The translations under genes and the position numbers were made by a program. This document shows, in pieces, positions 17,730-25,186 of a stretch of 46,029 bases of DNA. The notes under the pieces were generated by a model. It did no database searches and was not told where the DNA came from. It saw nothing but the letters and a program-made list of their open reading frames with translations. The first letter of the stretch is position 1; each line of letters starts with the position of its first letter. Origin of the DNA: an uncultured Acidimicrobiales bacterium (GTDB lineage Bacteria; Actinomycetota; Acidimicrobiia; Acidimicrobiales; SZUA-35); NCBI GenBank assembly GCA_937958015.1, contig CALGOA010000041.1, positions 1 to 46,029 of the forward strand, written 5' to 3'.

Positions 17730-18521
17730 CTATCTCTGGGTGAACTCGGCTTTGCCGGGTCCGTGTTCAAGGAAACTCTTGATGCCGATCACTGCGTCGT
17801 CGGTTTTGAAGCTGGCGACGAACTCTCGCTTTTCCACTTCGATCGCATCTGCGATATCGAGGTTCAGGCCGTCCATGATCGAACGCTTGACGTTCTTCAG
17901 AGCGGCGGGACCCTTTGCGTACTGCTCGGCCATATCGAGCGCCCGATCGAAGACCTCGTCGTCGGGATGCACCTCGGACACGAGCCCGATAGCAAGCGCC
18001 TCGTCCGCTTTCACCTGCCGACCGCTGTAGTTCAGTTCCTTGCTCTTGGTGATGCCGACCAGGCGGGTAAGCCGCTGGGTGCCACCGGCGCCGGGAATGA
18101 TTCCGAGGAGAATCTCGGGCTGACCAAACACCGCACGCTCACCACAGATTCTGAAGTCGGTGCTCATACTCACTTCGCAGCCGCCACCAAGGGCGAACCC
18201 GTTGACCGCTGAGATCGTGATCTGATCCAGACCCTCAATGGCGAGGAGGGCATCGTTCAACGGATCGACCATGCCGGACGGATCGCGTTCTTCTGGTGGT
18301 CCGTCCGAAGGGAACTCGCCGATGTCGGCCCCGGCTGCGAAGAACTTCGGGCCGCCCCAAACGACGACGGCTCGAATGTCGTCGCGTCCGCTCACCTCGG
18401 TTGCAACTTCCAGCAGTTCCTTGCTCAACTGACCGCTGATGGCATTGACCTTCGGACGGTCGAGCCGAATGACGGCAACCCCGTCGCGATCGGTGTCCTC
18501 AAGCTTTACGAATTCTCCCAT
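17730..18521 (-). CDS. Enoyl-CoA hydratase/isomerase family protein
   Basis: A 263-residue crotonase-fold protein, the normal length, acting in fatty-acid beta-oxidation or related CoA pathways. The oxyanion-hole segments FAAGADIGEF (about 61-70) and ALGGGCEVSMSTDFRI (about 110-125) are conserved, as is the PEILLGIIPGAGGTQRL block with a catalytic-type Glu. The exact substrate is not readable. A matching 3-hydroxyacyl-CoA dehydrogenase lies at 35968-37281. The palindrome GATCTGC-GT-GCAGATC (17706-17721) is just past its stop. Confidence 0.9.
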   Translation of the reverse strand: MGEFVKLEDTDRDGVAVIRLDRPKVNAISGQLSKELLEVATEVSGRDDIRAVVVWGGPKFFAAGADIGEFPSDGPPEERDPSGMVDPLNDALLAIEGLDQITISAVNGFALGGGCEVSMSTDFRICGERAVFGQPEILLGIIPGAGGTQRLTRLVGITKSKELNYSGRQVKADEALAIGLVSEVHPDDEVFDRALDMAEQYAKGPAALKNVKRSIMDGLNLDIADAIEVEKREFVASFKTDDAVIGIKSFLEHGPGKAEFTQR

Positions 18522-18572
18522 GACCCTTTGCTAGCACGCAGGCCTCGCACGGACAAAGCCCCGGGCTTCGGA

Positions 18573-20150
18573 CTAGACGCTGGTCAGTCCGAGCATCTCC
18601 ATCAAGCGAGGCATGTCGGGATGCGTTAGGAGTTCATCCCGTTTGAAGATCAGGGAGAGCTTCGTACGACGGCGTAGGAAGTCATCGATTTCGGCAATCA
18701 TCTCCCGCTCTGCGAAGAGCGGCAACTCGGCCCACAACACATCGGTGTCGCCCAGGGCCGATCCCGCCAGCGACGCATCGGCTTCGATGCGTGCCACCAC
18801 GTCGTGGGCTGCGATCCCGTGACGGCGCCACAAGACCTCGGCCATGGTCTCGGCTCTCTCGATGGCCGGCTTTCGATCCAGTCCAACGCGGGCCGCAGCG
18901 GAGTAGAAGCGGGCTCGTTCCTCGTCCGAGGGCTCGCCGAACCAGTCCTCCGATGGCGCGCCGGGTCGAATTCCGAGTTCGGTGAGGGCGTCGACAACCT
19001 CGTCGCCAACGTTGAGGCAGTCGGTCAACTTGCCACCAAAGATCGACACAACCTTTGCATCCTTGTCGGTTTCGATTTCGTGTTTGCGGCTGAGCTTGCC
19101 CCAATCGACCTCGGTGTGATCGTCACCACCGCTCTCGACAACCAGTGGCCGGACCCCGGATCGTTCGCCGATGATGTCTGCCTTGGAGAGCGGTGTGGCG
19201 AGGTCGAGTCGGGAGTTGATCTGGGCCAACAGGAAGTCACGGTCTTCGTCGGTGACGCCTTCGTCGGCTACCTCGGTGCGGGTGTCGGTCGTGCCGATCA
19301 CGGATCGGTGCGCCATCGGGATCACGTAGAACAGCCGTTTGGTGTCGTCGAAGAACGCCAGGACCCGTTCGGAGTCGGTGATCCGCGGAACGATCAGGTG
19401 GATGCCCTTGCTGTAGACGATCCGGTGATCGGTCTTCAGGTCCCACTTTTCGTTCAGCCCGTCTACGAACGGTCCGGCGGCATTCACGATCGAACGCGCC
19501 GTTAGATCCATGGTCTCGTTGGTGAGCTCATCGACGATGGTGGCTTCCCAGCCATCGGCGGTGCGGTTCGAACCATTCAACGCGGCGTAGTTAGCGGCCA
19601 CCGCTCCCCCATCGAGGGCCGACCGGATGAACCCCCACACGAAGCGGGCGTCATTGTCCTTCAGGTAGGCGTCCATGTATTCGATGCCACCGCGAGCCGT
19701 GGTGGTGTTGACTACGGGCTCGGTCTTTTCGATCGCCTTCGGCCGGAAGTAGCTGGGTCGTTTGGTGAAGAAACGCCCGATACCCCAGTAACCGACGCTC
19801 CCCAGCGCAGCCAGCCACGGTGGAAACGGTGAGGACTTGTCGAGGGTTGCGAGGAACCCGATCTCGGAAATCCGGGTTGGGTACTGCCGCATAAGGTGGT
19901 TTCGCGAGGTGCACAACTTCCACACCAGCGGCAGCTCGTAGTTCTCCAGATATTTGAACCCGCCCCACACCAGGTTGGAGGATTCCTGACTGGTGAAACC
20001 AGCGAAGTCACCCCGGTCGATTACCGCCACTTTGAGGCCCCGGTCGGTCAGCGCAGCAGCGGACACCGCACCGTTGATTCCGCCTCCGACGATCAGGACA
20101 TCAAAGGTCCCGCCGTCAAGTTTCTGCAGGTTCTGGGACCGAACGGACAT
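18573..20150 (-). CDS. glpD: Glycerol-3-phosphate dehydrogenase, FAD-dependent
   Basis: Oxidises glycerol-3-phosphate to dihydroxyacetone phosphate and feeds electrons to the quinone pool, acting at the inner face of the membrane. It has 525 residues, the family length. The FAD fold is DVLIVGGGINGAVSAAAL (about 17-34), followed by TSQESSNLVWGGFKYLENYE. A DAO domain and the C-terminal DAO_C-like alpha domain (about 390-525) follow. ATG 20150 is preferred to the in-frame GTG at 20156; TAGCGT lies 7 nt upstream. Divergent from hpt. Confidence 0.93.
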   Translation of the reverse strand: MSVRSQNLQKLDGGTFDVLIVGGGINGAVSAAALTDRGLKVAVIDRGDFAGFTSQESSNLVWGGFKYLENYELPLVWKLCTSRNHLMRQYPTRISEIGFLATLDKSSPFPPWLAALGSVGYWGIGRFFTKRPSYFRPKAIEKTEPVVNTTTARGGIEYMDAYLKDNDARFVWGFIRSALDGGAVAANYAALNGSNRTADGWEATIVDELTNETMDLTARSIVNAAGPFVDGLNEKWDLKTDHRIVYSKGIHLIVPRITDSERVLAFFDDTKRLFYVIPMAHRSVIGTTDTRTEVADEGVTDEDRDFLLAQINSRLDLATPLSKADIIGERSGVRPLVVESGGDDHTEVDWGKLSRKHEIETDKDAKVVSIFGGKLTDCLNVGDEVVDALTELGIRPGAPSEDWFGEPSDEERARFYSAAARVGLDRKPAIERAETMAEVLWRRHGIAAHDVVARIEADASLAGSALGDTDVLWAELPLFAEREMIAEIDDFLRRRTKLSLIFKRDELLTHPDMPRLMEMLGLTSV

Positions 20151-20157
20151 AGACACA

Positions 20158-20163
20158 ACGCTA
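20158..20163 (-). promoter_or_regulatory. -10 box, leaderless glpD
   Basis: TAGCGT on the minus strand, 7 nt before the ATG at 20150. Confidence 0.4.
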
Positions 20164-20192
20164 CCGGTTCCGGTGCTGCCAGACTGAGCCGT

Positions 20193-20771
20193 GTGACCGA
20201 CTCAGCGACGCCCGCCGACCTGCCGCCCTTCCCCGCTGAAGGCGATCTTGGAAACGTACTCATCACCGAGGAACAGATCCAGACCCGGGTCGCCGAGCTG
20301 GGCATCGAACTGGCCCGCAAACATCAAGGCCACACACCACTTTTCGTCGCCGTGATGAAGGGCAGCGTGATCTTCGCGGCCGACCTGCTTCGGGCCTATG
20401 CGGGGCCGGTCGAGTTCGATGTGATGATCGTGTCCTCCTACGGCGATTCGCTCGAGACCAGCGGCGTGGTGAAGATCGTCAAGGATCTCGACACGTCGGC
20501 GAATGGACGCCACGTGGTCCTCGTCGAGGACATCGTCGATACCGGCCTGACGATGCAATATCTCCTCAAACACTTCGAACAGCAGGGAGCCGCATCCGTT
20601 TCGGTTTGTTCGCTGCTGGTGCGCGAGGGGCGTAGTTCCGAGCCGGTTGTCCATCATGTCGGCTTCGAGATCCCGCACGACTTCGTGATCGGCTACGGAC
20701 TCGATGCCGCTCAGATCTTCCGGAACCTCCCCTACATCGGTGTGTTCACCGGCACGGTCGACGGCCACTGA
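20193..20771 (+). CDS. hpt: Hypoxanthine phosphoribosyltransferase
   Basis: Salvages hypoxanthine and guanine with PRPP in the cytoplasm. It has 192 residues from the GTG at 20193; the open frame upstream is antisense to glpD. The PRPP-binding loop is VVLVEDIVDTGLTM, and FVAVMKGSVIFAADL and VSSYGDS are the other family motifs. The sequence CAGACT lies 7 nt before the GTG, similar to amt, and may be a variant -10 of a leaderless gene. It converges on the VOC gene. Confidence 0.94.
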   Translation: MTDSATPADLPPFPAEGDLGNVLITEEQIQTRVAELGIELARKHQGHTPLFVAVMKGSVIFAADLLRAYAGPVEFDVMIVSSYGDSLETSGVVKIVKDLDTSANGRHVVLVEDIVDTGLTMQYLLKHFEQQGAASVSVCSLLVREGRSSEPVVHHVGFEIPHDFVIGYGLDAAQIFRNLPYIGVFTGTVDGH

Positions 20772-20807
20772 GGGCTCTGTCGCCCCCGCCCTTGGCCAAT
20801 CAGGTAC

Positions 20808-20844
20808 GAATCACGCCCCGCAGGGCACGAAACGAATCGGATTC
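20808..20844. repeat. Copy 2 of the dispersed intergenic hairpin repeat
   Basis: It shares the core GCCCCGCAGGGCA-N5-CGAATC-N-GATTC with the element at 3354-3399. The inner stem GCCC/GGGC with loop CGCA is kept. The outer arms are weaker (GAATC with GATTC). Like copy 1, it lies between convergent genes. Confidence 0.5.
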
Positions 20845-20861
20845 ACTTCGGTGCGGATGAC

Positions 20862-21350
20862 CTACAGGATCGTTCCGTACATCTCACCGAGCGGGTCGCT
20901 GATCAGTTCGATTCGTTCGCCATCGGGTCCGGCGAAGTACACCGAGGTGTCGTGCACGATGAGATGGTCGATTCCCTCCGCCTCCAACGCCGCCACTGCC
21001 TTTTCCCAGTTGTTGCGGGGCACCGAGATGGCCACATGGTGGAGGCCGCCCAGAACCTCGGCATACGGTCCCATATCGAGTCCGGGGAAGTCGAAGAACG
21101 CCAGGTAGTTGCCATGGCCGATATCGAAGAAGAAGTGGGTCGAATCGGTGTAGTCCCGATTCTCGAACAACTCGGTCAACGGGAACCCGAGTAACCCCTG
21201 GTAGAAGTTGATGGTGCGCTCAACGTCGAGGCTGAGCAACGCCACGTGATGCACCCCGCGAGCGGTGGTGGGAGGCCGGTCCGATGCTGGCTTCAGGTGC
21301 GCCGATCGAAGTCGATCCCACTCAGCGGCTCTCGACGATTGTTCGCTCAT
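20862..21350 (-). CDS. VOC (glyoxalase/bleomycin resistance-like) family protein
   Basis: A 162-residue protein of the vicinal oxygen chelate superfamily with two beta-alpha-beta-beta-beta modules: one from VHHVALLSLDVERTINFY (about 33-50) and one from LHHVAISVP (about 103-111). His in each module and a late Glu (ERIELISDP) could bind a metal. The substrate is unknown. The ATG at 21350 has AGAAGG 8 nt upstream. Confidence 0.85.
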   Translation of the reverse strand: MSEQSSRAAEWDRLRSAHLKPASDRPPTTARGVHHVALLSLDVERTINFYQGLLGFPLTELFENRDYTDSTHFFFDIGHGNYLAFFDFPGLDMGPYAEVLGGLHHVAISVPRNNWEKAVAALEAEGIDHLIVHDTSVYFAGPDGERIELISDPLGEMYGTIL

Positions 21351-21428
21351 GGTGAGGACCTTCTTACCAGTAATTCGAACGATTGGTACAAATTCGAAGT
21401 ACTGATTCCGCTCAGAGCGGATCGCTTC

Positions 21429-21499
21429 TTCCTGATGGCAGCTACATCGACAGCGTTCTACCCTGCGTGAACACCGTCAGATGTAGTCACCATCAGGAA
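21429..21499 (-). repeat. Long two-part inverted repeat between amt and the VOC gene
   Basis: Outer arms TTCCTGATGG/CCATCAGGAA (10 bp, perfect) and inner arms CTACATC/GATGTAG (7 bp, perfect) are separated by a 3x3 internal loop and enclose a 31-base loop. It starts 33 bases past the amt stop, so it could end amt transcription. The large loop and lack of a T-run are unusual for that. Confidence 0.6.
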
Positions 21500-21531
21500 T
21501 TTGCAGAAGGGCAGAAGGGGTGGGTGGTGGG

Positions 21532-22743
21532 TTAGGAGTTGTAGGCCTGTTCAGCGTGGTAGGCGAGGTCGAGGCCGCGCAGTTCCTCTTCGGGATCTGA
21601 GCGCAGTCCCATGGTGGATGCCATCACGTAGGCGATGCCGTAGGTGATCACGAAGCTGTAGATGCCTACGAACACATTGGCGAAGATCTGCTCGAACAGA
21701 AGCCCAGCGCCATCACCCTCGATGAGGCCTCCTTCGAAGTCGCCACCGAGCGCCGAGGGGCTGGCGAAGACGCCGATGAGGATGCCGCCGACGAGACCAC
21801 CCACCATGTGAACACCCACAACGTCGAGGGCGTCGTCATAGCCGAACTTGTACTTGACCCGAACCGCTAGCGCACAGAGAGCACCGGCGGCAAAACCCAC
21901 CCCCATCGCGCCATGGATTCCCATGAATCCTGCACCGGGGGTGATTCCAACCAGACCGGCCACGATGCCCGATGCTGCACCGAGCGAGGTTGCGTGGCCA
22001 TCGACGATCCGCTCGACCAGCAGCCATGCGAGCATGGCAACCGCACCGGCGGTGAAGGTGTTGGCGAAGGCTTGAATCGCAACGCCGTCGGCGGCGAACG
22101 CGGAACCGGCGTTGAAGCCGAACCATCCGAACCAGAGGATGCCGGCACCGATCATGGTGAAGGGAAGGTTGTGCGGCAACATCGGCTCGTTCGGCCAACC
22201 CCGGCGTTTGCCCAGCACCAGCACTAGAGCGAGCGAGGCCGCGCCAGCTGCAACGTGCACAACGGTTCCACCGGCGAAGTCGAGGCTGCCCCGGGCGTTA
22301 AGGAACCCGCTGGCGGCGCCGTCGTCACCGTTGAACCGGAAGACCCACGCCCATGCGGGGACGAACACCAGAAGCATCCATACCGGCACGAAAACCATCC
22401 AGGCACTGAACTTCAGACGATCGGCAACAGCACCGGAGATCAGCGCCGGAGTTATCGAGGCGAAGGTGAGGGCGAAGAAGATGTCTCGAAGGTCGTCTCG
22501 GGGAACGTCGGCGAGGAAGAACGCATCGAAGGACCCGATCCATTGGTTCGTGCCGGTCGACGAAAGCGTGTAGCCGATCACGATCCAGAACACGGGGACG
22601 ATGCCCAAACAGACCATGTTCATCATCAACATGTTCAGCATGTTCTTGGAACGTGCCATGCCTCCGTAGAAAAGGGCGAGGCCCGGCACCATAAAGAGAA
22701 CCAGAGCAGCCGACGTCAGAATCCATGCGTTGTCACCATTCAC
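21532..22743 (-). CDS. amt: Ammonium transporter
   Basis: A membrane channel of the Amt/MEP/Rh family, 403 residues and about 11 hydrophobic segments, which imports ammonium. The twin-histidine pore residues are H163 (GGTVVHVAAG) and H312 (GVHMVGG). The start is a GTG at 22743. No PII/GlnK gene follows; the next feature is a long inverted repeat and then a VOC gene. Upstream lie a CAGACT -10-like box (22751-22756) and a GlnR-like site (22778-22804), which fit nitrogen-limitation control. Confidence 0.96.
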   Translation of the reverse strand: MNGDNAWILTSAALVLFMVPGLALFYGGMARSKNMLNMLMMNMVCLGIVPVFWIVIGYTLSSTGTNQWIGSFDAFFLADVPRDDLRDIFFALTFASITPALISGAVADRLKFSAWMVFVPVWMLLVFVPAWAWVFRFNGDDGAASGFLNARGSLDFAGGTVVHVAAGAASLALVLVLGKRRGWPNEPMLPHNLPFTMIGAGILWFGWFGFNAGSAFAADGVAIQAFANTFTAGAVAMLAWLLVERIVDGHATSLGAASGIVAGLVGITPGAGFMGIHGAMGVGFAAGALCALAVRVKYKFGYDDALDVVGVHMVGGLVGGILIGVFASPSALGGDFEGGLIEGDGAGLLFEQIFANVFVGIYSFVITYGIAYVMASTMGLRSDPEEELRGLDLAYHAEQAYNS

Positions 22744-22777
22744 GGTGAACAGTCTGTTGAGATCTGCGACCGACCAT

Positions 22778-22804
22778 GTTTCCAGTTTGTTGCCGCTGTG
22801 TTAA
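22778..22804 (-). promoter_or_regulatory. GlnR-like binding site upstream of amt
   Basis: On the minus strand three half-sites sit in 11-bp phase: TTAAC-N6-GCAAC-N6-GAAAC. This fits the actinobacterial GlnR box pattern GTNAC-N6-GAAAC with small departures. It lies about 35-61 bases before the amt start codon, the usual place for an activator if amt is leaderless. Confidence 0.5.
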
Positions 22805-22820
22805 CAGCCGATCGGACGAT

Positions 22821-22871
22821 CCCGACGCGATCCTGTCGGGGACGTGCCCTGTGCGGGGTAGGGACTACCCC
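22821..22871 (-). terminator. Hairpins at the end of ilvC
   Basis: Two small stems: GGGGTA/TACCCC (22855-22860 with 22866-22871), overlapping the ilvC stop, and CCCGAC/GTCGGG (22821-22826 with 22835-22840) beyond it. Neither is followed by a T-run. Confidence 0.35.
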
Positions 22872-23899
22872 TGGCCGCCCGAGGTGGCTCTGACGCTGGT
22901 GGTTCCGGCGTTGATGAACGGCATCATTTCACGCAGCTGTGCACCGACCTGCTCGATCGGGTGTTTCTTGCCGGCTTCTTCCAGCGCATGGAAGTTCTCA
23001 CGACCGCCACGACCTTCGGCGACCCATTCGTTGGCGAAGGTGCCGTCCTGGATCTCACCGAGAATGCGCTGCATTTCGGCCTTCGTTTCGCTGTTCACAA
23101 CCCGCGGGCCTCGGGTGAGGTCACCGTATTCGGCGGTGTCGGAGATGCTGTACCGCATTCCGGCGATGCCCTCCTGGTACATGAGGTCGACGATGAGCTT
23201 CAGCTCGTGCAGGCATTCGAAGTAGGCCACCTCGGGCTGGTATCCAGCCTCGATGAGGGTTTCGAACCCGGCCTGCACCAGTGCGGTGGTGCCGCCACAG
23301 AGCACGGCCTGCTCACCGAAGAGGTCGGTTTCGGTCTCTTCGGTAAACGTGGTCTCGATGATGCCGGCGCGGGCGCCTCCGATGGCATCGGCGTAGGCGA
23401 GGGCGAGCGCCTTCGCACCGCCGCTGGCATCGTTCTCAACTGCGATGAGGGCGGGTACGCCACCACCTTCGGTGTAGGTGCGGCGCACGAGGTGGCCGGG
23501 CCCCTTGGGGGCGACCATACACACGTCTACTCCTGCGGGAGGAGCGATGAGGTCGAAGCGAATGTTGAAGCCATGGGCGAAGAACAGGGCATCACCATCG
23601 TTCAGGTTCGGGGCGACACTCTCTTCGTAGATCTGCGCCATCGTGGTGTCGGGCAGGAGCATCATGATCACGTCGGCTTCGGCGACCGCATCGGCGATCG
23701 GCAGCACCTTCAGGCCTTCCGACTTGGCCTTGTCGACCGAGCCGGACTCCTTTCGGAGGCCAATACGTACATCGATGCCGGACTCCTTGAGGTTCAGCGC
23801 GTGGGCGTGACCCTGCGAGCCGTATCCGAGGATCGCCACCTTGCGTCCGGAGATCGCCGAGCGATCACAGTCGGCCTCGTAGTACATGTTTGCTGCCAT
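22865..23899 (-). CDS. ilvC: Ketol-acid reductoisomerase
   Basis: Second common enzyme of valine/isoleucine synthesis: isomerises and reduces acetolactate or acetohydroxybutyrate with NADPH and Mg2+. It is the short class I form, 344 residues. The Rossmann motif is [14 protein letters not shown] (about 24-37), followed by [11 protein letters not shown], whose Arg and Ser fit NADPH preference. [22 protein letters not shown] and [14 protein letters not shown] carry metal-site acidic residues. Start ATG 23899 has a weak AAGAGA site; the longer frame overlaps the yczE-like gene. Last gene of the ilvB operon. Confidence 0.97.
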   Translation of the reverse strand: MAANMYYEADCDRSAISGRKVAILGYGSQGHAHALNLKESGIDVRIGLRKESGSVDKAKSEGLKVLPIADAVAEADVIMMLLPDTTMAQIYEESVAPNLNDGDALFFAHGFNIRFDLIAPPAGVDVCMVAPKGPGHLVRRTYTEGGGVPALIAVENDASGGAKALALAYADAIGGARAGIIETTFTEETETDLFGEQAVLCGGTTALVQAGFETLIEAGYQPEVAYFECLHELKLIVDLMYQEGIAGMRYSISDTAEYGDLTRGPRVVNSETKAEMQRILGEIQDGTFANEWVAEGRGGRENFHALEEAGKKHPIEQVGAQLREMMPFINAGTTSVRATSGGQG

Positions 23900-23990
23900 T
23901 GGTTTCTCTTCTCTTGTGCTGCGAGCAGTCGGATTGCCCGCCAAATGATACGGCGACCTGACGGTGCTGCCGCAGTTGCGATTTCTAGGG

Positions 23991-24671
23991 TTAGCCCGGG
24001 GGTGGGCCGATCGGATCGATTCTGAGCCGGGCGAGGAAGAAACGAACCCAATGGCCAACGGTTGCGGCGAAGTAGACGGTCCCGAAGCCCACGGTTCCAC
24101 CGAGCAGCCAGCCCACGGCCAAAGCGGTCATTTCGATCAGGGTTCTCGCCGTCGACACCTTCATACCCCGACGTTCCAAAGCCGTCATCAGGCCGTCCCG
24201 CGGTCCGGGGCCCAACCCGGCACCGATGTAGAGACCCGACGCCAGACCGAGCAGCACCGGCGCAACTCCGAGGGCGAGCAGTCGCCACACCATCTGGTCA
24301 AGATCGGGCACGATCGCCAGAGTGATGTCGACGGCGATGCCGATCAGAACGACGTTGAGCACGGTTCCCAGGCCAATCGGCTCCTTCAACGGGATGGCCA
24401 GGATCAGCAGAGCGGCGCCGGTGAGGATCACCAACGTACCGATCGAAAGTCCGAGGCGCTCGGCTGCACCCTGGTGAAACACGGTCCAGGGGTTCGTGCC
24501 GAGTGCCGCCTCAACCGTCAACGCCAACGCCGCGCCAAACAGAAACAGGCCCGGTACGAGTTGGGCCAGGCGGCGATCGAGCGGTCGACGCAGCGTGAGG
24601 AAATAGAACGGGCCGACTCGCCGATTGCCGTCCGCGTCAATCTGACGCGGACGGGTACCGGCGGTCGTCAC
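23991..24671 (-). CDS. YczE/YitT-like integral membrane protein
   Basis: A 226-residue protein with about five or six hydrophobic segments, similar to the YczE group of conserved membrane proteins of unknown function. Characteristic stretches are [19 protein letters not shown] and [20 protein letters not shown]. Its start overlaps the ilvN stop by 4 bases and ilvC follows, so it is built into the branched-chain operon and translated in step with ilvN. A transport role linked to the pathway is only a guess from position. Confidence 0.8.
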   Translation of the reverse strand: MTTAGTRPRQIDADGNRRVGPFYFLTLRRPLDRRLAQLVPGLFLFGAALALTVEAALGTNPWTVFHQGAAERLGLSIGTLVILTGAALLILAIPLKEPIGLGTVLNVVLIGIAVDITLAIVPDLDQMVWRLLALGVAPVLLGLASGLYIGAGLGPGPRDGLMTALERRGMKVSTARTLIEMTALAVGWLLGGTVGFGTVYFAATVGHWVRFFLARLRIDPIGPPPG

Positions 24672-25186
24672 GACGAGATGATGACGGGTGGTTTGCCGAT
24701 CTTGGGCAGGGCGATCCGACCGGTGCGCTGGACATCGTCGATGCCGTAGTCGCGGAGCAGGATCTCGAAGTCATCGATCTTGTCGGGTCGACCTTCGAGG
24801 CTGACCGTGAGCCGCTCGGCGCTGACGGCCAAAATGCGAGCCTCGAAGATGCCGACCAATTCGAGGATCTGACTGCGATCCCGGGCGCTGCGAACGGTGG
24901 CGATCATCAGCTCCCGTTCGACACTGGCCTCGGGGCTCAGTTCCTGGATCTCGACAACGTTGATCAGCTTGAACAGCTGCTTCACGATCTGTTCGAGGGG
25001 GGCCGATTCGACGTCGACCACGATGGTAATCCGACTAAACCGTTCGTCGTTGGTGGGAGCCACCGCAAGGCTCACGATATTGTATCCCCGGCGGGCGAAG
25101 AGGTCGGCTACCCGGGCGAGCACGCCAGCCTTGTTCTCGACCAGAACCGAAAGTGTGTGGTGACTGAGATCTCCGGGGCGGGTCAT
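24668..25186 (-). CDS. ilvN: Acetolactate synthase small (regulatory) subunit
   Basis: Regulatory subunit that activates IlvB and confers valine feedback. It has 172 residues, the typical length. The N-terminal ACT domain (about 9-85) is HTLSVLVENKAGVLARVADLFARRGYNI, split here as HTLSVLVENKAG and VADLFARRGYNI, and the C-terminal IlvN domain follows. It overlaps ilvB by 4 bases at its start and the yczE-like gene by 4 at its end. Confidence 0.97.
   Translation of the reverse strand: MTRPGDLSHHTLSVLVENKAGVLARVADLFARRGYNIVSLAVAPTNDERFSRITIVVDVESAPLEQIVKQLFKLINVVEIQELSPEASVERELMIATVRSARDRSQILELVGIFEARILAVSAERLTVSLEGRPDKIDDFEILLRDYGIDDVQRTGRIALPKIGKPPVIISS

Noticed and set aside
22961-24025. 354-aa open frame antisense to ilvC
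   Set aside because: Shadow of ilvC; composition only mirrors the real gene.
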